Shown one piece after another: positions 40,624 to 48,839 of a stretch of 64,000 nucleotides of DNA; the first letter of the stretch is position 1; the number at the start of each line of letters is the position of its first letter. Origin of the DNA: RGIG3009 sp045595845. GTDB taxonomy: Bacteria > Bacillota > Clostridia > Oscillospirales > Acutalibacteraceae. The notes below the pieces were generated by a model, which was not told where the DNA came from, made no database searches, and saw only the letters and a list, made by a program, of their open reading frames with translations. A program made the translations under genes and the position numbers. Location: the NCBI GenBank assembly GCA_045595845.1, contig JAZOBF010000043.1, positions 1 through 64,000 of the forward strand, read 5' to 3'.

Positions 40624-41938
40624 AATCGGAATGGTATCGCTTGGATGTCCCAAAAACCAGATGGACGCCGAATTGATGCTGGCGAAATTGCAGAAAGCGG
40701 GATTTCAACTGACGGCGGAAAGCGGGCTTGCAGATGTGGTCATTGTCAATACCTGTGGGTTTATTGAGGATGCCAAGCGAGAAGCAATTGAAAATATATT
40801 GGAAATTGCTCAGCTTAAAAAAGAGGGACAGATTAAAAAGATTATTGTCACGGGATGTCTGGCACAACGCTACCAAGAGGAATTGTGCCGCGAGTTACCC
40901 GAATGCGACGCTGTGCTGGGACTCGGTGCCAATGACGACATTGTCGAGGTTGTAAACGAGGTGCTGGAGAATAAGACAACGGCGCGTTTTCCGTCTTTGT
41001 CCTGTTGGCATTTGGATGGTGACCGCCTGCAAACGACACCCGACTTTTTTGCGTACTTGCGCATCGGTGACGGATGCAATAACTGTTGTACTTACTGTGC
41101 GATTCCGCATATTCGCGGTCGTTTGCGCAGCCGCGATATGGACACGGTGGTGGACGAAGCACGCACCCTTGTTCAAAACGGCGTAAAAGAACTGGTACTT
41201 GTCGCACAGGATACCACGCTGTACGGCGCCGAAAACGATGGCGTTTCCAAGCTGCCGCAATTATTGACGCGGTTGTGTGACATTGAGGGCTTGTGTTGGA
41301 TACGGCTTTTGTATTGCTATCCCGAGCACATTACGGAAGATCTGTTAGATGTGATGGCAAAGCAAGACAAGATTGCCAAGTATTTGGATATTCCGATTCA
41401 ACACGCAAGCGGGCGAGTCTTAAACGCCATGAATCGTCCGGGTGACCGTGAGAGTTTAACGAAACTCATGGCGCATATCCGGGAAAAAGTGCCGGGTATG
41501 GTGTTGCGTACCACGGTGATGACGGGCTTCCCGAATGAAACCGAGGATGATTTTGAGCAGTTGTGTGAATTCATCAAGGAAGTTCGGTTTGAGCGGCTTG
41601 GTTGTTTTGCGTTTTCCGCTGAGGAAGGAACGGCGGCCGCCGCCATGCAACCGCAGGTGCCTGAAGAGGTGCGCCGCGACCGTCGCGATATCGTGATGGA
41701 ATTGCAAACGCGCATCGCAGAAGATTATCAGTCAGCACAAGTCGGTAAGACGGTGGATGTGTTGGTGGAATCCTTTGATCGGTACGCGGAATGCTGGTTT
41801 GGCCGCACATACGGCGACGCGCCGGATATCGACGGAAAAGTGTTTTTTACGACGCGTGAGCGTGTTGTACCCGGTGATATTGTGCAAGTAAAGATCACCG
41901 AATACATGGATTGGGATCTTGTGGGGGAACGGATATGA
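40616..41938 (+). CDS. rimO: Ribosomal protein S12 methylthiotransferase
   Basis: The 440-residue radical-SAM enzyme adds a methylthio group to an aspartate of S12. It has the N-terminal MGMVSLGCPKNQ-type region (IGMVSLGCPKNQMDAE), the radical-SAM motif CNNCCTYCAIP around residue 152, and a C-terminal TRAM domain. The ATG at 40616 has GGAGGACGAAC ahead and starts the family N-terminus; the upstream open frame lies inside recX. Confidence 0.96.
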   Translation: MSKIGMVSLGCPKNQMDAELMLAKLQKAGFQLTAESGLADVVIVNTCGFIEDAKREAIENILEIAQLKKEGQIKKIIVTGCLAQRYQEELCRELPECDAVLGLGANDDIVEVVNEVLENKTTARFPSLSCWHLDGDRLQTTPDFFAYLRIGDGCNNCCTYCAIPHIRGRLRSRDMDTVVDEARTLVQNGVKELVLVAQDTTLYGAENDGVSKLPQLLTRLCDIEGLCWIRLLYCYPEHITEDLLDVMAKQDKIAKYLDIPIQHASGRVLNAMNRPGDRESLTKLMAHIREKVPGMVLRTTVMTGFPNETEDDFEQLCEFIKEVRFERLGCFAFSAEEGTAAAAMQPQVPEEVRRDRRDIVMELQTRIAEDYQSAQVGKTVDVLVESFDRYAECWFGRTYGDAPDIDGKVFFTTRERVVPGDIVQVKITEYMDWDLVGERI

Positions 41939-42525
41939 ATTTACCGAATAAATTAACGGTCGTGCGCATTTTGTTGACACCGCTTTTTTTGTTGTTTGCC
42001 GTATGGGACTTCCCGTTCCATTATGCGGTAGCGCTTGTTGTGTTTATTGCGGCAGCGCTGACTGATATGTTTGACGGGCGTATTGCGCGTGCCAGAGGAC
42101 TTATCACCAACCTCGGCAAATTTTTGGACCCGCTTGCGGATAAAATGCTCACCACCGCCGCGTTTTTGGTATTTATGGTAACGGGGCAAATGGATATATG
42201 GGCGCTGATGATTGTGCTCACGCGGGAATTTATGGTGACTTCCGTTCGCTTGCTTGCCGCCAAAGACGGTACGGTGATTGCGGCCAGTATTTGGGGAAAA
42301 GCCAAAACGGTTGCACAGTTTATTGCCGTTATCTATACGCTGACGGCGCTCGAATTTTCGACTTGGCAACACGGTATCTTAGCGGCGCTTCCGTTGCCGA
42401 ACGCGGTATTTTCAATTCCGTTGATCGTCGGTGAGGTATGTATCTGGATTTCGGTAGTACTGACGGCGGTATCGGGAGTTGAATATGTGTATGCTAACCG
42501 CCACTTTTTCAAAGATTCAAAATAA
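41935..42525 (+). CDS. pgsA: CDP-diacylglycerol-glycerol-3-phosphate 3-phosphatidyltransferase
   Basis: The 196-residue membrane enzyme makes phosphatidylglycerol phosphate. It shows NLPNKLTVVRILLTPLFLL and the CDP-alcohol transferase motif DMFDGRIARARGLITNLGKFLDPLADK. Five to six membrane segments are visible. The ATG at 41935 overlaps the rimO stop. rimO-pgsA adjacency is common in Firmicutes. Confidence 0.96.
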   Translation: MNLPNKLTVVRILLTPLFLLFAVWDFPFHYAVALVVFIAAALTDMFDGRIARARGLITNLGKFLDPLADKMLTTAAFLVFMVTGQMDIWALMIVLTREFMVTSVRLLAAKDGTVIAASIWGKAKTVAQFIAVIYTLTALEFSTWQHGILAALPLPNAVFSIPLIVGEVCIWISVVLTAVSGVEYVYANRHFFKDSK

Positions 42526-42528
42526 CAG

Positions 42529-42556
42529 TAGACATTTTTAAAAATTCTGCTATACT
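42529..42556 (+). promoter_or_regulatory. Promoter of the T-box-cysE-cysS unit
   Basis: TAGACA and TATACT are 16 bases apart, placed so that the transcript begins at the 5' edge of the T-box. Confidence 0.6.
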
Positions 42557-42559
42557 AAA

Positions 42560-42800
42560 ACTAATGAACTGCATTGAGCGGGAAAAGTAACCGACAGGTC
42601 ACTGTATCAGAGAGAGGATGTCACCGGCTGAAAGCATCCTTAACAGGACGGCGGCGAACATGCACCCGTGAGCAGACAAGGGGAACGGTATTGCTCAGTA
42701 TCCTTGTCCGGTGAGCCGCCGTTATCGGTTTTTAAGTGAAACACGAAGTGGAACCGTGCCTTGCACCTTCGTCGCGAATTGTCGCGACGAAGGTTTTTTG
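42560..42800 (+). promoter_or_regulatory. T-box leader (cysteine)
   Basis: The 240-base leader has Stem I elements (GAGCGGGAAAAGTAACCG, paired GGATG/CATCC), a TGC triplet at 42661-42663 in a loop context as specifier for Cys, the T-box sequence TGGAACCGTGC at 42749-42759, and a 13-bp terminator stem (42765-42777 with 42782-42794) ending in TTTTTT. Uncharged tRNA(Cys) would open the terminator and turn on cysE-cysS. Confidence 0.9.
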
Positions 42801-42816
42801 TTTTGGGAGGGATACG

Positions 42817-43440
42817 ATGTTTGAACGACTCAAAGAGGATATCGCGGTCGTACGGGAAAAAGACCCCGCCGCGCGCTCAACTCTGGAAATTTTATTGTTA
42901 TATAACGGACTCAAGGCGGTTCGGGCACATCGGCGTGCCAACTGGTGCTACCGCCACGGCTTTAAGTTTTGGGCGCGCTTTATTTCCCAGCACGCCCTTC
43001 GCCGTACCGGCATTGAGATTCATCCCGCGGCAACCATTGGGCGGCGGTTGTTCATCGACCACGGCACAGGCGTTGTGATTGGCGAGACCACCGTCATCGG
43101 TGATGATTGCACGCTGTATCAGGGTGTAACGCTCGGCGGTACGGGCAAGGATAAAGGGAAACGCCACCCGACACTCGGCAATCGGGTGATGGTGGGTGCA
43201 GGCGCAAAGGTGCTCGGGCCGATTGAAATCGGCGATCATGTGCGCATTGCCGCCGGTGCGGTGGTACTGCAAAACATCCCGTCGGATTCCACGGCGGTGG
43301 GCGTGCCGGCACGCGTGGTGCGGCGATATGGAGAAAAGGTGCCCGAACTGGATCAGGTGAATATTCCCGATCCGGTCGCACAAGAGATTCAGCGCTTGGA
43401 ACAGCGTATTGACGAATTACTGCAAAACGGAGGGAACTGA
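42817..43440 (+). CDS. cysE: Serine O-acetyltransferase
   Basis: The 207-residue enzyme makes O-acetylserine for cysteine synthesis. It has an N-terminal helical part and a hexapeptide-repeat helix (IEIHPAATIGRRLFIDHGTG, GNRVMVGAGAKVLGPIEIGD). GGGAGG lies seven bases before the ATG at 42817. Expression is under the Cys T-box. cysS follows directly, so cysteine supply and its charging are co-regulated. Confidence 0.96.
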   Translation: MFERLKEDIAVVREKDPAARSTLEILLLYNGLKAVRAHRRANWCYRHGFKFWARFISQHALRRTGIEIHPAATIGRRLFIDHGTGVVIGETTVIGDDCTLYQGVTLGGTGKDKGKRHPTLGNRVMVGAGAKVLGPIEIGDHVRIAAGAVVLQNIPSDSTAVGVPARVVRRYGEKVPELDQVNIPDPVAQEIQRLEQRIDELLQNGGN

Positions 43441-43443
43441 CAC

Positions 43444-44838
43444 ATGAAAGTTTACAACACAATGGCGAGAGAAAAAGAAGAACTCGTCACACTCGAACCC
43501 GGAGTTGTTCGGATTTACGCTTGTGGTCCGACTGTATACAACTATATCCACATTGGCAATGCGCGCCCGCTTTGCGTGTTTGATGTATTGCGTCGGTATC
43601 TGGAATGGCGGGGATATACCGTCAAGTTTGTGCAGAACTTTACCGATATTGACGATAAAATCATTCGCCGCGCCAACGAGGAGAATGTGGCGTATGATGT
43701 GATCGCCGAGCGGTACATCGAGGAATTTTGGAAAGATGCGAAGGGGCTTGGTGTGCGGGAAGCGACCGTGCACCCGCGTGCGACTGAAAACATGGGCGAG
43801 ATTATCGACATTATTCGCACTTTGGAAGAAAAGGGTTACGCCTACAAAGCCCAAAACGGGGATGTGTATTTCCGCACCCGTAAGGACGAGGGCTACGGCA
43901 AGTTATCCCACCAACCCATTGACGATTTGGAGTCAGGGGCACGCATTGGTATCGGCGAAGAAAAAGAAGATGCGTTGGATTTTGCACTTTGGAAAGCGGC
44001 AAAACCGGGCGAACCGTATTGGGAGTCGCCGTGGAGCGAGGGACGCCCCGGCTGGCACATTGAGTGTTCCGCTATGGCGCGCCGCTATCTTGGTGAGTCG
44101 ATTGATATTCATTGCGGCGGTCAGGATTTAATTTTCCCCCACCACGAAAACGAGGTGGCACAGAGCGAATGCTGTAACGGTGCGCCGTTTGCGCGTTATT
44201 GGATGCACAACGGCTATATCAATGTGGATAACAAGAAAATGTCGAAATCTCTCGGCAATTTCTTTACGGTGCGCGATGTAGCGGAGAAGTTTGGATACGA
44301 ACCGATTCGGTTTTTCCTGATTTCTTCTTCTTATCGCAGTCCGATTAACTATAACAACGAAAGCATCGAACAGGCAAAAGCGGCATTAGATCGGTTGTAC
44401 AATTGCCTCAACGCACTCGAATTTGCGCTTAAAAATGCGCCCGCAGGTGAAGCGGATGCGGCGGTACTGGCATTTTGTGACAAACGCCGCGAACAATTTA
44501 TTGAGGCAATGGACGACGACCTGAACACAGCAGACGGCATTTCCGCCGTGTTTGAACTTGTCAAAGACTGCAACTTGATGATTGCCGACGGACAACCGAG
44601 CGAAGGCAGTTGTAAAGCGGCTTTGTCGCTGTTTAAAGAGCTGACCGAAGTATTGGGCTTGTTATACAACCGCCGTGAAGACGGTGATGATTCGGATATT
44701 GAAGCGATGATTGAACAGCGCCGTGTCGCGCGTGCGGAGAAAAACTGGGCGGAATCCGATCGTATTCGTGATGAACTCAAAGCAATGGGCGTTGTGGTGG
44801 AAGATACACCGCAAGGCATGAAATGGCACCGCGTATGA
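43444..44838 (+). CDS. cysS: Cysteinyl-tRNA synthetase
   Basis: The 464-residue class I synthetase has the HIGNARPLCVFD (HIGH-like) motif near residue 37, zinc ligands including CGPTVYN and the HCGGQDLIFPHHENE segment, and the KMSKSLGNFF signature. GGAGGGAA precedes the ATG. The T-box upstream of cysE should control both genes. Confidence 0.97.
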   Translation: MKVYNTMAREKEELVTLEPGVVRIYACGPTVYNYIHIGNARPLCVFDVLRRYLEWRGYTVKFVQNFTDIDDKIIRRANEENVAYDVIAERYIEEFWKDAKGLGVREATVHPRATENMGEIIDIIRTLEEKGYAYKAQNGDVYFRTRKDEGYGKLSHQPIDDLESGARIGIGEEKEDALDFALWKAAKPGEPYWESPWSEGRPGWHIECSAMARRYLGESIDIHCGGQDLIFPHHENEVAQSECCNGAPFARYWMHNGYINVDNKKMSKSLGNFFTVRDVAEKFGYEPIRFFLISSSYRSPINYNNESIEQAKAALDRLYNCLNALEFALKNAPAGEADAAVLAFCDKRREQFIEAMDDDLNTADGISAVFELVKDCNLMIADGQPSEGSCKAALSLFKELTEVLGLLYNRREDGDDSDIEAMIEQRRVARAEKNWAESDRIRDELKAMGVVVEDTPQGMKWHRV

Positions 44839-45374
44839 AAAAACAGTTTGTAAAATCACTGCTATATGCCGCGTTGACCATCGGTTTTTTGGTTTTCATC
44901 GGTATGTATCATACCGGCTTGCATAAAATTGATCAAATTGATGTATCCTATTTCAGGGCACAACGATTGATTTTTATTATCGGCGCCGTACTGCTTGGTA
45001 TCGGCATATCCATTCGCAAGATTCACAAAGCCGATGCATGGTTTTTATCGTTGCTGGGCGGAGGACTGCTATGTGCGTTTGTGGTGTTGTTTTTATCGTT
45101 CGGCGGTTTGTCCGGGGCATTTGATGCTATCGGTTACGCGGCGGCGAATGCACAACTCGTGATTCTGGACACAGCGGCGATCGCTTGTTTTGTGCGGTGT
45201 GCGGTACTCAGCGGCGGATTGCGTGAGGCGGCCGCGCCGCAGAAATGGGTAGCGCGGCTGACCTGTGCTGTACTCGCCGTGGTCATGGTGTGCCTTATCA
45301 TTACGGGAACCGGTATCCGATTTGCGCAGTATGATGAAACGGCGTCGGAGGGGTACGGGTATACCGAGTGTTAA
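44823..45374 (+). CDS. Unknown multi-pass membrane protein
   Basis: The 183-residue protein has five membrane segments (about residues 13-30, 46-64, 74-95, 105-125, 146-166). It is unrecognised. I chose the ATG at 44823 because AAGG is well placed; an ATG four codons later (44835) overlaps the cysS stop in the ATGA form and is about equally likely. It may be translated with cysS and the small HMA-like gene. Confidence 0.6.
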   Translation: MAPRMKKQFVKSLLYAALTIGFLVFIGMYHTGLHKIDQIDVSYFRAQRLIFIIGAVLLGIGISIRKIHKADAWFLSLLGGGLLCAFVVLFLSFGGLSGAFDAIGYAAANAQLVILDTAAIACFVRCAVLSGGLREAAAPQKWVARLTCAVLAVVMVCLIITGTGIRFAQYDETASEGYGYTEC

Positions 45375-45385
45375 GGGGATAGGAT

Positions 45386-45604
45386 ATGTTCTCAAAAGCA
45401 GAATCCATTACGATGCAGTTATCCGGAGTGCACGATGTTGCCACACAAAAGGCGGCGGTGCAGGCACTTAAGGGAATAAACGGTGTGCGTACAGTATCGG
45501 TTGACCGACGGCGTGCGGTGGCAGATGTCACTTTCTTTCCGGAAAAGACCACCGTGTCGGCGCTGACGCAGGCGTTGGCAGATGCCGGCTTTTCGGTAAT
45601 ATGA
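45386..45604 (+). CDS. HMA-fold protein lacking the CxxC metal site
   Basis: The 72-residue protein follows the ferredoxin-like HMA pattern (SGVHDVATQKAAVQALKGINGV, then a VTFFPEKTTVSALTQALADAGF segment), but the usual GMxCxxC loop is GVHDVAT, so it has no metal-binding cysteines. GGGGATAGGAT precedes the ATG. It may be a protein-interaction derivative of a copper chaperone. A terminator follows. Confidence 0.65.
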   Translation: MFSKAESITMQLSGVHDVATQKAAVQALKGINGVRTVSVDRRRAVADVTFFPEKTTVSALTQALADAGFSVI

Positions 45605-45608
45605 CAAA

Positions 45609-45641
45609 AACGAACCGCTCTCAATACGAGAGCGGTTCGTT
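45609..45641. terminator. Bidirectional terminator between the HMA-like gene and ldh
   Basis: A perfect 14-bp stem (AACGAACCGCTCTC with its complement, loop AATAC) with A and T flanks; the ldh stop codon overlaps its far end. Confidence 0.85.
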
Positions 45642-46591
45642 TATTGCAATTGAGCATACGATTCACGCAAGGTTTCACAAGAAGCGTGAAACAGTGCCTG
45701 TTCCTCATCATTTAAAACCATCTCATGAATTCGCCGTACGCCGTTGTGGCAAATCACACAGGGAACACCCACAAACACATCGTGTTCCCCATATTCTCCC
45801 AGCAGCTTGGCGGAGACGGTCAACACGCTGTTTTCATCTCCCAAAATGGCTTTTGTAATGCGTACCAAGGACATACCGATTCCGTAATAGGTAGCACTTT
45901 TGGCGCGAATGATTTTTTGCGCGGCATCACGCACCTCGTTTTCCACGCGGCGCAGCTCCTCCCAACTGCTGTACCCTTGCGGCGGATCGGTACAAATATC
46001 CGCGAGCGGGCGGGTGGCAATGGTAGCGCGCGACCAAGGCACGAACTCGCTGTCGCCGTGTTCGCCGATGACATACGCATGAACATTCCGCGGGTCAACC
46101 GATAACAAGTCCCCCAGCAAATACCGCAATCGCGCGGTGTCGAGTGCGGTGCCGCTTCCGATCACACGGCGCGGGTTGAAACCTGACATACTGCAGGCGA
46201 TTTGTGTCATAATATCCACCGGATTGGTAGCGACTAAAAAAATGCCGTTAAATCCCGAACGAACCACGGGGCCGACAATGGACGAAAACACTTCGGCATT
46301 TCGGCGCAACAGATCTAACCGTGATTCGCCGGGCTTTTGTGCGACACCGGCGCAGATGACGACAATATCCGCGTTTTCACAATCATGGTAATCGCCCGCA
46401 TAGATACGCATGGCGGAAGAGGCAAATGCCAGACCGTGGTTTAAATCCATCGCCTCGCCTTCCGCGCGCTCGCGGTTTTTATCAATGAGCACCAGCTCGT
46501 CGCATACACCTTGATTGAGCAGAGCGTATGCGTAACTCATACCGACCATTCCCGTACCGACAAGTACGATTTTACGATTATCTCGAGCCAT
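45641..46591 (-). CDS. ldh: L-lactate dehydrogenase
   Basis: The 316-residue enzyme reduces pyruvate to lactate with NADH. It has the Rossmann GTGMVGMSYAYALL, the substrate segment VATNPVDIMTQ and the active-site GEHGDSEFVPWS. The ATG at 46591 is backed by AGGAGGG seven bases ahead; an in-frame upstream start would cross it. That ribosome site is the 3' arm of a hairpin. It follows the araC gene by 47 bases with no space for its own standard promoter beyond the hairpin. Confidence 0.95.
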   Translation of the reverse strand: MARDNRKIVLVGTGMVGMSYAYALLNQGVCDELVLIDKNRERAEGEAMDLNHGLAFASSAMRIYAGDYHDCENADIVVICAGVAQKPGESRLDLLRRNAEVFSSIVGPVVRSGFNGIFLVATNPVDIMTQIACSMSGFNPRRVIGSGTALDTARLRYLLGDLLSVDPRNVHAYVIGEHGDSEFVPWSRATIATRPLADICTDPPQGYSSWEELRRVENEVRDAAQKIIRAKSATYYGIGMSLVRITKAILGDENSVLTVSAKLLGEYGEHDVFVGVPCVICHNGVRRIHEMVLNDEEQALFHASCETLRESYAQLQ

Positions 46592-46596
46592 AAAAA

Positions 46597-46630
46597 ATCC
46601 CTCCTGCACGATAGTATGTGTAGGAGGGAT
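46597..46630 (-). terminator. Hairpin sequestering the ldh ribosome site
   Basis: On the minus strand ATCCCTCCTACAC (from 46630) pairs with GTGCAGGAGGGAT (to 46597), 13 bp with one mismatch, followed by TTTTTT and the ATG. The 3' arm is the Shine-Dalgarno sequence itself. It can act as a terminator after araC and as a translational block. Confidence 0.7.
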
Positions 46631-46638
46631 AAAAATAC

Positions 46639-47523
46639 TCAGTTTGCTTGTACGGACAGGGTATATTCCCGCGGTGTCATGCCGGTGGCCTGCTTAAAAT
46701 GACGGGAGAAATATTGTACGGATGTATACCCGAGACGGTCTGCAATCTGGGTGATATTCCCATCACTTTCTCTGAGTAAAATTTTGGCTTGATCAATTTT
46801 TAACATACGGTAGTATTCCATGACGCCCCGACCGGTGACGGTCTTGAAAATCCGTTTGAGATTGGTGGCACTTTGGGCGGAATAACGACAGATTACGGAG
46901 AAAGACAGGTTATCACTTAAGTGGTCTTCCATGTACGCGATAATACGGTTGACCAAATCGTTGTCGGAACGGGTTTTGATGGAGGAAGACAGTTTGACGG
47001 GTTCATTCTCTAAGGCGGTATCACGAATCATATCGATGAGCAAGGTTTCCAAATATAAGGTGATCAGTTGCTCGCTGCCGAACGGTGCATCGGGGTTAAG
47101 GTTCATTTGCAGTGTGTACGGATCGCCGAGCGGGCCGTCGAAAGCGCGTCGCCCTTCTTCGATGATGCGGGCGAGAAGTTCGCGTTGCCGCGTGGTAAAA
47201 CAGGTGATTTTATTTTCAAAAAATGCCATGGCGGGAGACTGACAGACAAAGGAGATGATCACAAGATTCGGCGCAACGGAACCGTTTGCGTATAAGTTAT
47301 GGAATTCATTCGGTTTGTGAAAAATAACTTCGCCTTGTGTCAGTTCAAAGTTTTCGTTTTCCGCCAACACTTCGACGCGACCTTTATCTACATACACCAG
47401 TTCCCAAAAATCATGCGATTCCCCTTCAAACACATAGTTTTTCGCGTGTTCAAAGTAGTGTACGGTAACGATAGCCTCTACCGCAATTTCACGGCGCATA
47501 ATCGTCGGAACATAGTTGGGCAT
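46639..47523 (-). CDS. AraC-family regulator with N-terminal cupin domain
   Basis: The 294-residue protein has a cupin-like sensor (HYFEHAKNYVFEGESHDFWE and VIFHKPNEFHNLYANG) and a C-terminal double helix-turn-helix (AKILLRESDGNITQIADRLG, then YFSRHFKQATGMTPREY). It probably senses a sugar or organic acid. AAAGGAGAC precedes the ATG. It lies directly upstream of ldh and downstream of alr; control of ldh is possible but inferred. Confidence 0.93.
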   Translation of the reverse strand: MPNYVPTIMRREIAVEAIVTVHYFEHAKNYVFEGESHDFWELVYVDKGRVEVLAENENFELTQGEVIFHKPNEFHNLYANGSVAPNLVIISFVCQSPAMAFFENKITCFTTRQRELLARIIEEGRRAFDGPLGDPYTLQMNLNPDAPFGSEQLITLYLETLLIDMIRDTALENEPVKLSSSIKTRSDNDLVNRIIAYMEDHLSDNLSFSVICRYSAQSATNLKRIFKTVTGRGVMEYYRMLKIDQAKILLRESDGNITQIADRLGYTSVQYFSRHFKQATGMTPREYTLSVQAN

Positions 47524-47550
47524 CGTGAATGTCTCCTTTCTTACTTATTT

Positions 47551-48684
47551 TTAACCGGTCTTTTCCCGGTATATCCGCGCAACGCGCTTGTTGATGGCAC
47601 ACAAAATATCGTACGGAATGGTATGAGCAAAACGGGAAAAGCTTTCGACTGAGAGGTCGGTGGTTCCGAACAGGGTGACTGTTGTACCAACTTCCACCCG
47701 CGGAATATCCGTAATATCAATCAGGCATTGATCCATGCACACGCGGCCGATGCCGGGGGCACGATGCCCATTGACGGATACTTCAAAATTGCCGGAAGCG
47801 TGCCACGGTAAGCCATCGGCGTAGCCGATCGGCAAGGTAGCCAGGGTGGTTTCGCGGGGACAGGTGAAGGTGTGACCGTAACTGACGGCGGTTCCCGCGG
47901 GCACGGTCTTGATTTGTGAAACCACGGATTTGAGTGTCATGACAGGACGCAACGGCAGAGGATGCGTTGCGTCGGCAAGCGGGGAAGCTCCGTACAGCGC
48001 GATACCCACACGCACCATATCCAGATGCATATCGGGGAACCGTAAAGCGGCGGCGCTTGCACAACAATGACGCAGAGGGAAGGTAATACCGCGCGCTTTC
48101 AGAGTGTTGATTACATCGGTGAACCGCTTAAACTGCAGGCGGGTGACAGCATCGCTTGTCGGCTCATCTGCTGCGGCGAAATGCGTAAAGATACCGTCTG
48201 CGCGCAAATGCGGTAATGAACAGGTGCGAACAATCGCGTCCACGGGGGGGAGCGTATCGTCTTGACAGAAAAACCCGATACGGGACATACCGGTATCGAT
48301 TTTCAAGTGAATGCTGACCGTGACACCCGCCGCCGCCGCTGCCTCTTCCAAGGCTTCTGCATAGCAGACATCCAACGCCGTTTGCGTAATGTTATGGGCG
48401 GCGAGTGTAGCCGCATGTTCAGGCGGGGTATACGCAAAAATTAAAATGGGGGCGGTGATACCGTTTTGGCGGAGTTCCAACGCTTCGTCCAAGTTGGAAA
48501 CGCCGAAAAAATCCGCATCTGCCAGTTTTTTTGCAACAGCGACGGCACCGTGCCCATAAGCGTCTGCTTTTACGACTGCCATGCAACGGCAATCGGGGGA
48601 TATGTGGCTTTTAAACATCTGATAGTTGGCATGTAGGGCATCTAAATCTACTTCTGCCCAAGTACGGCGTAAAAAGTCGGACAC
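47551..48684 (-). CDS. alr: Alanine racemase
   Basis: The 377-residue PLP enzyme supplies D-alanine for peptidoglycan. It shows RRTWAEVDLDALHANYQMFK, the PLP lysine motif AVVKADAYGHG, KIDTGMSRIGF and GRVCMDQCLIDI. The GTG at 48684 was chosen because AAAGGTGG is at good spacing and the enzyme begins there; the frame is open upstream across the promoter. AraC gene follows after 27 bases. Confidence 0.95.
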   Translation of the reverse strand: MSDFLRRTWAEVDLDALHANYQMFKSHISPDCRCMAVVKADAYGHGAVAVAKKLADADFFGVSNLDEALELRQNGITAPILIFAYTPPEHAATLAAHNITQTALDVCYAEALEEAAAAAGVTVSIHLKIDTGMSRIGFFCQDDTLPPVDAIVRTCSLPHLRADGIFTHFAAADEPTSDAVTRLQFKRFTDVINTLKARGITFPLRHCCASAAALRFPDMHLDMVRVGIALYGASPLADATHPLPLRPVMTLKSVVSQIKTVPAGTAVSYGHTFTCPRETTLATLPIGYADGLPWHASGNFEVSVNGHRAPGIGRVCMDQCLIDITDIPRVEVGTTVTLFGTTDLSVESFSRFAHTIPYDILCAINKRVARIYREKTG

Positions 48685-48726
48685 AATCACAGCCACCTTT
48701 CCGAAATATACCTTACTCCCGTATTC

Positions 48727-48755
48727 AGTATAGCGGTTTACCATAAAATAATCAA
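48727..48755 (-). promoter_or_regulatory. Promoter of alr
   Basis: TTGATT and TATACT are 17 bases apart on the minus strand. Confidence 0.65.
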
Positions 48756-48778
48756 GAAGAAAATCGTCTGAAAAAGCG

Positions 48779-48807
48779 TTGCACATGGTGCATAGGCATG
48801 ATATACT
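48779..48807 (+). promoter_or_regulatory. Promoter of the DUF1538 gene with an overlapping inverted repeat
   Basis: TTGCAC and TATACT are 17 bases apart. TGCAC-ATG-GTGCA (48780-48792) is an inverted repeat over the -35 and may be an operator. Confidence 0.6.
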
Positions 48808-48839
48808 GAACAATAGTGATTATAAAAGGTGGTGTGGGA

